Source: Rhodospirillaceae bacterium | GTDB taxonomy: Bacteria > Pseudomonadota > Alphaproteobacteria > Bin65 | Direction: 5' to 3' | NCBI GenBank assembly: GCA_026709535.1 | Contig: JAPOST010000056.1 | Coordinates: forward strand, 1-36,873 | Length of the DNA: 36,873 bases | Shown: positions 1 to 7,723 of the stretch, one piece after another | How the letters are laid out: the number at the start of each line of letters is the position of its first letter | Position numbering within the stretch: position 1 is the stretch's first letter | Notes under the pieces: generated by a model | Told to the model about the DNA's origin: nothing | The model's database searches: none | Seen by the model: only the letters and a program-made list of their open reading frames with translations | Program-made: the position numbers and the translations under genes

Positions 1-381
1 GGCGCCATCGATCGCCACACCCCGTCGCGCCCCTCATTCCGCCGATGGGTCCCCGCGCGCTCATGCCGCCCTCGGTCAACCCACAAACCATCCCAGACTT
101 CAGGAACAGATACTTAGGCCGTACCGATCATCCTTCTCGGACGGCCGATGGGTACGGGTCTGACCAAGTCGCTGATCCTGTGCGAACGGGTTTTCACAAT
201 CATTCTGCTTCACCGCCCGGGATGTTTGGCAATCCTCAGGAAGGCCTGGGCATCTGCCGGGCGAGCGCAAGCGGCGCTGACGGTGCTCGGCACCGTACCG
301 ATAGACCCGCTGGTCAGTCGGTCATCCGGGGTCACCACAACGTCATTTGGTCGGCCAGAGCCTCCTGCCTAATATGCCGGC
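1..381. other. left-edge stretch without a convincing gene
   Basis: I see no credible protein here: the open frames are arginine- and serine-rich and look like chance GC-rich frames. A leftward ATG at 64-62 is preceded by a purine-rich GAGGGC and could be the first codons of a gene leaving the window to the left, but only about 20 codons are visible and they are not recognisable. The right end holds the predicted promoter of the metalloprotease gene. Confidence 0.4.
347..375 (+). promoter_or_regulatory. predicted sigma-70 promoter, possibly leaderless
   Basis: TTGGTC (347-352) and TAATAT (370-375) are separated by 17 bp, a good match to a housekeeping -35/-10 pair. The ATG of the downstream gene is at 382, only 6 nt after the -10 box, so transcription would begin at or next to the start codon. 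No Shine-Dalgarno sequence precedes that ATG, which fits a leaderless mRNA. Confidence 0.45.
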
Positions 382-1887
382 ATGCGCAGACTTCCTGCTT
401 CTTCCCTCGCCTGTATCGCGTTGGCAACGAGCGCAATCGCCAGTCTGTCAGGTACCGATGTCGCTGCCGGTTCCGCAACGGCCGTCGCAGACGGCGGTTG
501 CCACTACCGGTTGGTCATCACCGATCAGCCCGTCACCAGAATCGATATCCGGTTCAGTTGCGCCGGCGATGGCCCCTGGCGATTCGGGGGCCACCGCCTC
601 ATTCCCAATGACCATGTGCGAAATATCCGACCCGGTGCCGGATCGCTGATGAGCCGGGAGGGCTACGACTGGATATTCAGCGGCAGCAATGGCGCGACGC
701 GTGGGGCCTACAGCTTCGATATGATGGACCTGATCGCATCTACCAACGCGGTCTCCATTGCGCAGCGCCACGGCAGCAGCCTGATCACCTCGATCAGCAG
801 CCTGTTGCTCTATCCGGTCTCTCGGCGCCTGCCACTCTCGCTGCACTTCAGCGTTGGCGCAGCTTCGCAGCAGGAGGGCGGCAAGATTGCCACCGCCTTT
901 CACCGAACCTCAACAACACAGGGCGAAATCCAGTGGATCAACAGTCAGGACGTGCCTGATTCCGGATTCATGGTCCTCGGCCGGTTCGCGAAACGCATCC
1001 TGGCCGTCCCTGGTCGTGGCAGCCTGGCACGGGCGGACGAAAAAGCGCCATACCGGGAAGGGCAGGCCAAGATCATCCTGGCTATCGTAGATCCGGGGCT
1101 GGAAGGTGACGCGGCCGTATTCGACGGCTGGGTTTCAGCCTCCGCCAAATTGGTTGCGGAGTATTTCCGCGGTTTTCCGGCCCGCCGAACGCTGCTCGTC
1201 ATCCTGCCCGTAGAGAGCCGTTCCGGCGTCTTCCGCGGCCGGGTCATCTCCGGCGGTGGACCGACAGTTCTATTGACCGTCGGCAGCAAGATTGATCGGG
1301 CGCAGTTGTACGATGACTGGATCCTGCTCCACGAATTGATCCATATCGGTTCACCCTATCTGCGTCTGGCCGGGCGATGGCTCAACGAGGGCATCGCCGT
1401 CTACCTGCAGTCGGTGATCCATGTCCGGGCCGGATGGCTGGAGGCCGACCGGATATGGCGCGGCTTCATGCATCAGATGCCCCGGGGGCTTGACGCGCTC
1501 CAAGGAGCCGGTCTGGGCAGTGCCCGGGGAATCGGCGGTGTCTATTGGGGCGGCTCAACCTTTCTGCTCCTTGCGGACATCGACATCCGCAGGCGCACCA
1601 ATGGCGGGAAGACGCTGGGGGACTGCTTGCGCACAGTCCTATGGGCCGGGGGCGATTCCAGCCAGGTCTGGACTCCCGAACGCATGATGACTGTCTGCGA
1701 CAAGGCTGTAGGCACCGACACCATGGCCCGACTGGCCAGTCAATATGTGTCTCGCGGATCGCCTCTCGATCTGGGCCGACTGTGGCGTGATCTGGGCCTG
1801 ATCCGGGACGAAAACGGCTTCCGCACTGATAATAAGGCACCACTGGCCGTGATCCGCGAGGCAATCATGCGGAAACCACCGCGATAA
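382..1887 (+). CDS. putative secreted gluzincin-type metalloprotease, function unknown
   Basis: 501 residues. The N-terminus has a basic pair (MRR), a hydrophobic Ala/Leu-rich stretch to about residue 24 and small residues (VAAGSA) suitable for signal peptidase cleavage, so export is likely. The central part carries HELIH at residues 317-321 and a downstream NEG with Glu336, which fit the zinc ligands H, H and E of gluzincin peptidases (M1/M61-like families). The N-terminal half resembles the beta-rich domain placed before the catalytic domain in M61-like proteins, but this is weak. It stands alone, converging on the PD-(D/E)XK gene. ATG 382 is chosen because it starts the signal peptide and sits just after a good -10 box. 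Substrate is unknown; a catalytically dead relative cannot be excluded. Confidence 0.75.
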   Translation: MRRLPASSLACIALATSAIASLSGTDVAAGSATAVADGGCHYRLVITDQPVTRIDIRFSCAGDGPWRFGGHRLIPNDHVRNIRPGAGSLMSREGYDWIFSGSNGATRGAYSFDMMDLIASTNAVSIAQRHGSSLITSISSLLLYPVSRRLPLSLHFSVGAASQQEGGKIATAFHRTSTTQGEIQWINSQDVPDSGFMVLGRFAKRILAVPGRGSLARADEKAPYREGQAKIILAIVDPGLEGDAAVFDGWVSASAKLVAEYFRGFPARRTLLVILPVESRSGVFRGRVISGGGPTVLLTVGSKIDRAQLYDDWILLHELIHIGSPYLRLAGRWLNEGIAVYLQSVIHVRAGWLEADRIWRGFMHQMPRGLDALQGAGLGSARGIGGVYWGGSTFLLLADIDIRRRTNGGKTLGDCLRTVLWAGGDSSQVWTPERMMTVCDKAVGTDTMARLASQYVSRGSPLDLGRLWRDLGLIRDENGFRTDNKAPLAVIREAIMRKPPR

Positions 1888-1998
1888 CCCGCGGTGCTAC
1901 ACCTCCCGCTCAAGCTCGTCCCGGCGGCCTTCTGTCTGCCCACCCGCGATACCGCAAGGCTATAAATCGAAATCGCTAAAACGTCAGAACCAGGATAC

Positions 1999-3012
1999 TC
2001 AGGGTTTGGACCATTCACGATAACAGGCAACAAGACGCTTCATCGCTTCCAACGCGTTCTCCGCGACGGCCTCATTAAAGCCGCTTGACTGTTTCATTTC
2101 CGGGACTCTGAGCGAAACTTGGTATCGGTTTCTCATTTCACCGTATGAGCTTATTTCAGCCCTCGCTGGCCTCTTCGCTTCCAGCCTCTCCTGCTCATCC
2201 GATGCCAGATCCGAAGCAATGATCAGGTCGACCGAACCAGTACGGGCTTTCGAGTCGGTCCAGAGTCGATGCCGCAAGAAGATATCGGGGAAACCCTCCA
2301 CACTGATTTTATCTTTCCCGTGTCCTCCAATCCAACTGCTGCCACGAGAGTATTCCTCCCTGAGAGGCGGGAATTGATATCCAAGCCCTTCATCACGACA
2401 TCGCTTCTCCATCCATTTCCGGTAATCAGAATGCAGGCGATGCAACGCAATATCAGGGTTCTTGACACCCTTGTTTGCTTTCTTTTCAAGTGCCCGCTCA
2501 ATAATCTTCCGGCGATACTCGCGCCGGACAGGATCGGGTGAATCGAGCATCTCTCTCACCTTTTCGAGATTCACGGCCACATCGTAGCTCTCCCGCTCGC
2601 CTTTGTAGGAAGCGGGGGCAACAAGAACCGTTACGACCCTGTCCCAACCATCGAGAAGAAGGCGCTGCGCCTCGGCAGCATAGCGCGCCGCCTGCCTGGG
2701 GGCGGCATTAGCGTCAATCTTGTCCTCGATGAGAAGGGCGACCCGGCATCCGTCCATTTCTGCCTCTACCAGAAGATCGCCATAGCCACTCTCTGCAGAT
2801 AACTGTGGCTCAGGTACAGCCTTTTGAACGCGAAACTCCTGGAACGTCAGCTTACAGACTTCCGCAAAGCGCGCCGAAAACTCCGGATCACAGGAAAATT
2901 CCTCTGCAAGAAGATGGTCGATTTCGACTTCTTGCGGACTCTTTCGATTTGTATCGTCTGATTTTGCCATCAAGCAATTCGCAGAGTGCTTCGGACGATG
3001 CCTGACCTCCAT
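1999..3012 (-). CDS. PD-(D/E)XK nuclease-like protein
   Basis: About 337 residues from ATG 3012, which has GGAG six bases upstream; an internal ATG at 2970 (MAKSDD) would give 323 residues and is also possible. The N-terminal third contains GYGDLLVEAEMDG followed by VALLIEDKIDA and PRQAARY, the beta-strand acidic / ExK arrangement of the PD-(D/E)XK nuclease superfamily (acidic residue in the first motif, E-D-K in the second). The rest is charged and helical with no recognised domain. Proteins of this sort often occur alone, and their substrates are mostly unknown. It is leftward, convergent with the upstream metalloprotease gene and divergent from the iron-binding protein gene. A DNA-acting or restriction-like role is inference from the fold only. 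Confidence 0.65.
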   Translation of the reverse strand: MEVRHRPKHSANCLMAKSDDTNRKSPQEVEIDHLLAEEFSCDPEFSARFAEVCKLTFQEFRVQKAVPEPQLSAESGYGDLLVEAEMDGCRVALLIEDKIDANAAPRQAARYAAEAQRLLLDGWDRVVTVLVAPASYKGERESYDVAVNLEKVREMLDSPDPVRREYRRKIIERALEKKANKGVKNPDIALHRLHSDYRKWMEKRCRDEGLGYQFPPLREEYSRGSSWIGGHGKDKISVEGFPDIFLRHRLWTDSKARTGSVDLIIASDLASDEQERLEAKRPARAEISSYGEMRNRYQVSLRVPEMKQSSGFNEAVAENALEAMKRLVACYREWSKP

Positions 3013-3336
3013 AACCCGCTCCGATTGCTGCCGACTGGAGCAAAAGTTGCCGGGCGGAATTCGCACCCGCCAGGGAAAGGCATCCTTTCACGACGTACAT
3101 TACTTTCGTGAGAGTCGGCAAGACCGGCCGACAGGCAATCAGCCGTTCATGAATGCGTCAGAATGCCGGCAACAGAGATAAAAATGCAATTGACAGTCAT
3201 TTGCAAAAAGTCTTTGTCGCCATCTCAAGGCTCGAGAATGAGCACTCCGAAAAAGGACGCGCCTACCAAGCTGCGATTGACAATGGCGAATCGAAATCCG
3301 GCGCAGTCCACCGAACCACTGACAAGGAGTCATCTG
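3013..3336. other. divergent intergenic region with iron-type operator
   Basis: The region lies between the leftward nuclease-like gene and the rightward iron-binding protein gene. An open frame runs back to 3163, but the SD-backed ATG at 3337 followed by a signal peptide argues that this part is not translated. It contains the 21-bp palindrome at 3185-3205. A TTGACA (3190-3195) lies inside that palindrome, with only a poor -10 candidate (TTTGTC) 17 bp further on. Confidence 0.5.
3185..3205. promoter_or_regulatory. Fur-like operator palindrome
   Basis: The 21-bp sequence from 3185 to 3205 is an inverted repeat around A3195: arms TGCAATTGAC and GTCATTTGCA match each other except for one position per arm. 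The core TTGAC-A-GTCAT resembles the centre of Fur boxes, and 12 of 19 positions match the classical GATAATGATAATCATTATC by my alignment. It sits about 130 bp before the start of an Fe(III)-binding protein gene, where iron repression would be expected. Another Fur-family protein (Mur, Irr) could bind instead. Confidence 0.6.
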
Positions 3337-4362
3337 ATGCGCACAACTGGAATCATAGCGGCCGCCGCAGGACTTTCGCTGATTGCTGCAGGACACGTGC
3401 AGGCAGCCGGCGAACTGAACCTGTATTCTTCTCGTCACTACGACACCGACGAGCGGCTCTACACCGAATTCGAAAAGAAAACCGGCATCAAGATCAACCG
3501 TATCGAAGGCAAGGCCGACAAGCTGATCGCGCGCATGAAAGCGGAGGGCGCAAGAAGCCCGGCCGATATCCTGCTGACGGTCGATGCCGGACGGCTCTGG
3601 CGCGCCGACCAGGCAGGCCTCCTGCAGCCTATAATGTCGAAGACCCTCCAGGCCCGGATTCCGGGCTGGCTGCGCCATCCCGAAGGTCACTGGTATGGGT
3701 TCAGCCAGCGCGTCCGGATCATCTTCTATGACAAGAACAAGGTAAATCCGTTAGACATCCAGACCTACGCGGATCTGGCGAAACCGAAACTCAAGGGTAT
3801 GGTTTGCACCCGCAGTTCCTCAAACATATACATGCTGTCCCTCATGGCTTCCGTGATCGCCAACAAAGGCTCAGCGGCAGCCGAAAGATGGGCGTCAGGC
3901 TTGTGGAGCAATCGTGCACGCAACCCCGCCGGTGGCGACACTGATCAGCTTCGCGGCGTTGCCAGTGGCCAGTGCGCGGTCGCCATTTCGAACACCTATT
4001 ACTTCGCACGCGCGCTGCGGAAAAACGTGAAGGGACTGGACAAGGCAGCGAAGGCCCGTATTGGCTGGGTGTTCCCCAATCAGACGTCGTCGGGAGCGCA
4101 CGCCAACATTTCCGGTGCCGGCGTCGCAAAGCACGCGCCGAACAAGGCAAACGCCATCAAGTTCCTAGAGTATCTCTCGAGCGATGCGGCACAAAGCTAT
4201 TTTTCGGCTGGAAACGACGAATATCCGGCAGTCATGGGGGTCGGTCTCTCGAACAGTGTAGCTCAGCTTGGCATCTTCCGGACTGACATCCTGAACCTGT
4301 CGGCGCTCGGCAAGAATCAGGCCGAAGCTCGCAAGATCTACGACCGAGTCGGCTACAAATAG
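3337..4362 (+). CDS. Fe(III) ABC transporter, periplasmic substrate-binding protein (FbpA/FutA/IdiA family)
   Basis: 341 residues. It binds ferric iron in the periplasm and delivers it to an inner-membrane permease. ATG 3337 is chosen over upstream frames because AGGAG (3326-3330) precedes it at good spacing and the protein then starts with a classic signal peptide (MRTTGIIAAAAGLSL... HVQAAG, cleavage near residue 23). Mature hallmarks are ELNLYSSRHYDTDERLY at the N-terminus, the IEGKADKLIARM segment, and NTYYFARAL, whose tandem tyrosines correspond to the iron-liganding YY pair of the FbpA family. It is followed by a strong terminator, so it is transcribed alone. The matching permease gene lies immediately beyond in the opposite orientation. 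Iron control is suggested by the palindrome at 3185-3205. Confidence 0.92.
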   Translation: MRTTGIIAAAAGLSLIAAGHVQAAGELNLYSSRHYDTDERLYTEFEKKTGIKINRIEGKADKLIARMKAEGARSPADILLTVDAGRLWRADQAGLLQPIMSKTLQARIPGWLRHPEGHWYGFSQRVRIIFYDKNKVNPLDIQTYADLAKPKLKGMVCTRSSSNIYMLSLMASVIANKGSAAAERWASGLWSNRARNPAGGDTDQLRGVASGQCAVAISNTYYFARALRKNVKGLDKAAKARIGWVFPNQTSSGAHANISGAGVAKHAPNKANAIKFLEYLSSDAAQSYFSAGNDEYPAVMGVGLSNSVAQLGIFRTDILNLSALGKNQAEARKIYDRVGYK

Positions 4363-4388
4363 ATCAATCCACACACTCGCAATCGCCG

Positions 4389-4422
4389 AAGCCTCGGCGC
4401 CATCCGCGCGCCGAGGCTTTTT
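4389..4422 (+). terminator. rho-independent terminator
   Basis: Perfect 12-bp stem: AAGCCTCGGCGC (4389-4400) pairs with GCGCCGAGGCTT (4408-4419) around a 7-nt loop, followed by a T run (4418-4422). It lies 26 bp after the stop of the iron-binding protein gene and reads rightward. On the other strand the stem is not followed by a T run. Confidence 0.9.
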
Positions 4423-4431
4423 GATTTCAGC

Positions 4432-6132
4432 CTACGGTGCAGGTATTGGCGCAACAATAGCTCCCGGAACCATTTCAGACGCTCTGGACCCAGGGCGAGA
4501 CCGCATGATGGATCGGCTGAGGAGCAATACCGGAATCAAACCGCACGCAAGGATTACCAGCGATGGTGTGGCGGCCTGGGTCAGTCGCTCGTCTTTCGCG
4601 AGATTGTAAGCCTGGATTGCAAGAGTATCGAAATTGAACGGTCGCATGATCAGCGACGCTGGTAATTCCTTCATGACGTCTACGAAGACGATCAACCCGG
4701 CCGTCATCATCCCACCGGACATGATCGGCAGATGAACCCGCACGACAGTCGATGTCGATCCATGACCCAGCGTGCGGGCGGCATCCTCCATATTCGGCGT
4801 GATTTTCGCCATGCTGGACTGCACTGTGTGTAGCGCCACCGCCATGAAGCGGACAAGATATGCAAAGACCAGCGCGGCAATGCTGCCGGTCAGCAGGAGG
4901 CCCGTCTTGATTCCAAACTTCACTTCCAGCCAGTCGCTAAGCGCATGGTCGAAGGCCGCTGCAGGAAGAAGGACGCCCACTGCAATAATCGATCCCGGAA
5001 TCGCGTAGCCCATACCGGCGACAAGCGCTGCCCCGCTTGTGATAGATGATCGGCTGAAGCGGACGGCAAAACCGAGAAGCAGGGCGAGTGCGACTGCAAG
5101 GATTGCAGCAATACCGGCAAGAAGCACGCTATTCGACATGAGGTCAATGTATCGCCTGGAGAAAAGGTCATGGCCACCGGTCAACGCCATCCATAACAGG
5201 ATGCAGAACGGTGCCAGGAACCCGATGACAACAGGCGCCGCGCAAAACAGCGTAGCGCCGCAGGCCTTGACGCCCCGTAGCTCAGCAGGTGCGACCGGGC
5301 GGTATCTTCCGGTGGTATGGTAAAAGCGAGCCTGCTTCCGACTGTAGAGTTCGAGAAGAAGCAGCGCGAAGACGAAGGCCATCAGAATACTGGATAACTG
5401 AGCGGCGGCCACGCGGTCGCCCATGGAAAACCATGTTCGATAGATGCCGGTCGTGAAGGTGTTGATACCGAAGTGGGCGACTGTGCCAAAATCGGCAAGC
5501 GTTTCCATCAGCGCCAGTGCCGTCCCGGCGACGATGGCGGGGCGGGCCAGAGGCAAGGCGATGGTTCGAAACCGATTCCAAGGGGTGCGCCCCAGGATCG
5601 AAGCCACCTCAAGGACACAGAGAGATTGCTCAAGAAACGCCTTTCGCGACAAGAGGTAGGTGTAAGGCATCAAGACCGCAGAAAAGATCACGATCGCGCC
5701 CTCGATGCTCCTGATGTTGGGGAACCAGTAGTCCTGAAACGTCCATCCGGTTAAATCCCTCAGGAGCGTCTGGACGGGGCCGGAACCTTGAAAGAAATCC
5801 GTATATGCATATGCAACCACGTAGGCGGGCAAAGCGAGAGGGAGGATCAGCAGCCATTCGAAGAGTCCACGCCCGGGAAATTTGCACATGACCACAAGCC
5901 ATGCCGGCCCGACGCCCAGGATCGTGACCCCTATTGCAACACCCGCCATCAGCACCAGACTGTTGGCGACATAGCCGGGAAGCACGGTCTGTACCAAGTG
6001 CGGCCAGTTCCCCTGCCCCGGCTGGAACAGGCTCCACAGCACACTCAGAACGGGCACGCTGACCAGACCGGCGACAACCAGCGCCACACTGTTCAGTAGC
6101 GTGAATTGCTTGAGTCTCGATTGCTTGGTCAT
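4432..6132 (-). CDS. Fe(III) ABC transporter permease (FbpB/ThiP-type, duplicated domain)
   Basis: 566 residues, the normal size for a fused two-domain iron permease with about 12 membrane segments. The N-terminus is a short basic stretch then a first hydrophobic segment. Two copies of the cytoplasmic EAA-like loop are visible, near residues 175-203 (ILGRTPWNRFRTIALPLARP) and near 440-470 (LGHGSTSTVVRVHLPIMSGG); these contact the ATPase subunit. It should move Fe(III) across the inner membrane from the binding protein encoded next to it. It converges on that gene rather than following it, leaving 69 bp between stop codons with the terminator inside. No ATP-binding subunit gene is present in the window, so it must be encoded elsewhere. 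No clear Shine-Dalgarno or Fur-like box was seen upstream. Confidence 0.9.
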   Translation of the reverse strand: MTKQSRLKQFTLLNSVALVVAGLVSVPVLSVLWSLFQPGQGNWPHLVQTVLPGYVANSLVLMAGVAIGVTILGVGPAWLVVMCKFPGRGLFEWLLILPLALPAYVVAYAYTDFFQGSGPVQTLLRDLTGWTFQDYWFPNIRSIEGAIVIFSAVLMPYTYLLSRKAFLEQSLCVLEVASILGRTPWNRFRTIALPLARPAIVAGTALALMETLADFGTVAHFGINTFTTGIYRTWFSMGDRVAAAQLSSILMAFVFALLLLELYSRKQARFYHTTGRYRPVAPAELRGVKACGATLFCAAPVVIGFLAPFCILLWMALTGGHDLFSRRYIDLMSNSVLLAGIAAILAVALALLLGFAVRFSRSSITSGAALVAGMGYAIPGSIIAVGVLLPAAAFDHALSDWLEVKFGIKTGLLLTGSIAALVFAYLVRFMAVALHTVQSSMAKITPNMEDAARTLGHGSTSTVVRVHLPIMSGGMMTAGLIVFVDVMKELPASLIMRPFNFDTLAIQAYNLAKDERLTQAATPSLVILACGLIPVLLLSRSIMRSRPGSRASEMVPGAIVAPIPAP

Positions 6133-6401
6133 GCGCGAAGCAAAGCTTCAGCCGGATTGGTTGAGAGCAGGAAGACGAAAACCCCGAGTCTATCAGGTCT
6201 CGACATGAATCTGCCGCGCATTTAAGTCACGTATCAGGACGGTGACAGACAGGTGTGGACGGAAATTGCCCCGCCGCGGGATTCTGTCACCGAAACCCGC
6301 AAGATCACACCCCAACCGTTTCCTGTCCGCGCACTGCACGGCGCTGGGAGGCGGGCGGCCATCGGCATCTCACGAGGCAAATGGCCTGCAGCATGACGGT
6401 G

Positions 6402-6440
6402 CTGCGAACCAACAATCGCTTGAAGGATTGCAGTTCGCAG
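6402..6440. repeat. inverted repeat / hairpin 1
   Basis: CTGCGAAC (6402-6409) pairs with GTTCGCAG (6433-6440), and inside it CAATC pairs with GATTG, giving a two-part stem with a small interior loop and an 8-nt apex. No T run follows on either strand, so it is not an obvious terminator. Confidence 0.6.
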
Positions 6441-6468
6441 TACCGGATACCATGGGTGATATCCGGTA
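6441..6468. repeat. inverted repeat / hairpin 2
   Basis: TACCGGATA (6441-6449) and TATCCGGTA (6460-6468) are perfect 9-bp inverted repeats with a 10-nt loop. It begins on the base after hairpin 1 ends, so the two could stack as one structured element or be paired protein-binding sites. Confidence 0.6.
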
Positions 6469-6656
6469 TTCCGAAGTTAAAGAAGACGACCCGTCACCAA
6501 AGCTTCAAAAGCCGCGGGCTAAGCCGATCATCCAGACAAACTTGACATTCGTTGACTCGCGGGTCATTCCATCGCCTGGCTGGTAGCGCAAGAAGATGAT
6601 GCTTGGGCCGCGCCGCGCGCCGTTTGAAGGAATCGGCAAACCTTGGAGGATAGAAC

Positions 6657-7067
6657 TTGACCTCCGCAGACAATGGCCTGCAGTTCCAGTTGTGCCCCCT
6701 TTCTTCGCTAACACCGCATGAACATTACAACGAACAGGAAGCGCGGGCGATTGCCGATGATATCATCAGGAACAGAGAAATCCGGGACCCGTTGCTGATA
6801 GATCTGCGGCGGAAAATCATTCTCGACGGACATCATCGATTTGCCGCGCTCAAGGACATCCTGGAGCTACACCAGGCGCCTTGCTATCTGATCGATTACG
6901 ATGGACCGGATATTTCGGTATACAGCTGGCGTGAGGATATTGCCGTCACCAAATCGGTCGTGATTGCAGCAGCTTCGTCCGGAAAATTGCTGCCAGAAAA
7001 AACATCGCGGCATGAACTCCGGTTGGAAACCAGGTCCAGACCGACGCTTCTGTCCCTTCTGCGATGA
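6657..7067 (+). CDS. small ParB-like (SbnI/serine-kinase-type) protein
   Basis: 136 residues. The TTG start at 6657 is supported by GGAGGA six bases upstream. The fold is the ParB-type N-terminal domain: a Leu/Pro-rich first strand (LCPLSSLTPHEHYNE), a helix (ARAIADDIIRNREIRDPLL) and the signature DGHHR at residues 57-61. The tail SGKLLPEKTSRHELR resembles the P-K-[ST]-x-x-H segment shared with the ADP/ATP-dependent free-serine kinases SerK and SbnI, and the protein ends soon after, as short members do. SbnI in staphylococci links heme sensing to siderophore synthesis, so proximity to iron genes is suggestive but no more. DNA binding is not implied by the ParB label. Kinase activity is inference. 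Confidence 0.75.
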   Translation: MTSADNGLQFQLCPLSSLTPHEHYNEQEARAIADDIIRNREIRDPLLIDLRRKIILDGHHRFAALKDILELHQAPCYLIDYDGPDISVYSWREDIAVTKSVVIAAASSGKLLPEKTSRHELRLETRSRPTLLSLLR

Positions 7068-7723
7068 CCAAGCAAGGTCCGGGCGGCCCGAAATCGACCG
7101 AAATAACAATATGCCTGCAAACAAGGCACAAGATCGACTGAGCGACGACAGGATGCGGCTGGCCGGATTGCGGTCAAGGCATCAGAATACCTAGTCGTGT
7201 CATGACCTCGCCTGAAGCTCGGAAACCCGTCCCTCGGCACCAGCCGCGAAACAGTCACCGGCTTCGGGTGCCGGGAAGACGATGGAGCGTTAAGGATGAC
7301 GGCCCGATTTCCGAGAAGAAGGCGATCATTGAAGCTTTTGTCGCGGTCTCTGGTCCTGCGCGTCGAACTGGCCGCCGAACTGACCCATGGCGGCATGTAA
7401 GCCGCATCTGAAAGCTGCCCAATGCGGCACTCCACCGGGCGGCAAGAAGTTCAAGGCCGCTCCCCTCGGCTTCTGAGCCTGACAAGGACACGGGCGATTG
7501 ACGGCTACTGCGATATGGTGACCTTCCTTCAGTCGACTGATCGCCCAAAACCGATGGCCGATGTCGGCATAATCGCCACGGGGCTGCTGCACAGGGTTGG
7601 CAAGACGATGGGGTTCGGCAAGGTATTAGAGGCGACGGAAGACGGGACGGCCACGATGAAGCCCTGTCGGTTCCCGTCCTTCCGGCCGACGCGCCGCCGG
7701 AATACCTCAAGGATAGACTTCTC
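7068..7723. other. 656-bp stretch without a convincing gene
   Basis: Several open frames cross this stretch on both strands, but none has a recognisable motif, a good ribosome-binding site or natural-looking composition. One rightward frame around 7550-7690 has a faint hotdog-thioesterase look (ADVGIIATGLLHRVGKTMGF), which could be a decayed gene; this is too weak to annotate. The frame of the ferredoxin reductase is open upstream of 7724 for about 50 codons, but no start codon was found there. Confidence 0.4.

Larger units (their letters stand above)
6133..6656. other. 524-bp divergent intergenic region with two hairpins
   Basis: No credible gene. It separates the leftward permease from the rightward ParB-like gene. 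It contains two adjacent inverted repeats (6402-6440 and 6441-6468), an exact TTGACA at 6542-6547 with only a weak -10 (CATTCC, 6565-6570) 17 bp later, and a strong GGAGGA ribosome-binding site at 6645-6650 in front of the TTG start at 6657. Confidence 0.5.

Noticed and set aside
45-611. 188-codon rightward frame at the left edge
   Set aside because: Arg/Ser-rich, no motif, overlaps the signal peptide region of the metalloprotease in another frame; looks like a chance GC-rich frame.
1877-1896. 7-bp hairpin across the metalloprotease stop codon as a terminator
   Set aside because: It includes coding bases and the stop codon and has no T run on either strand.
6896-7435. 179-codon leftward frame
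   Set aside because: It overlaps the SD-supported ParB-like gene, has unnatural composition and no recognisable motif.
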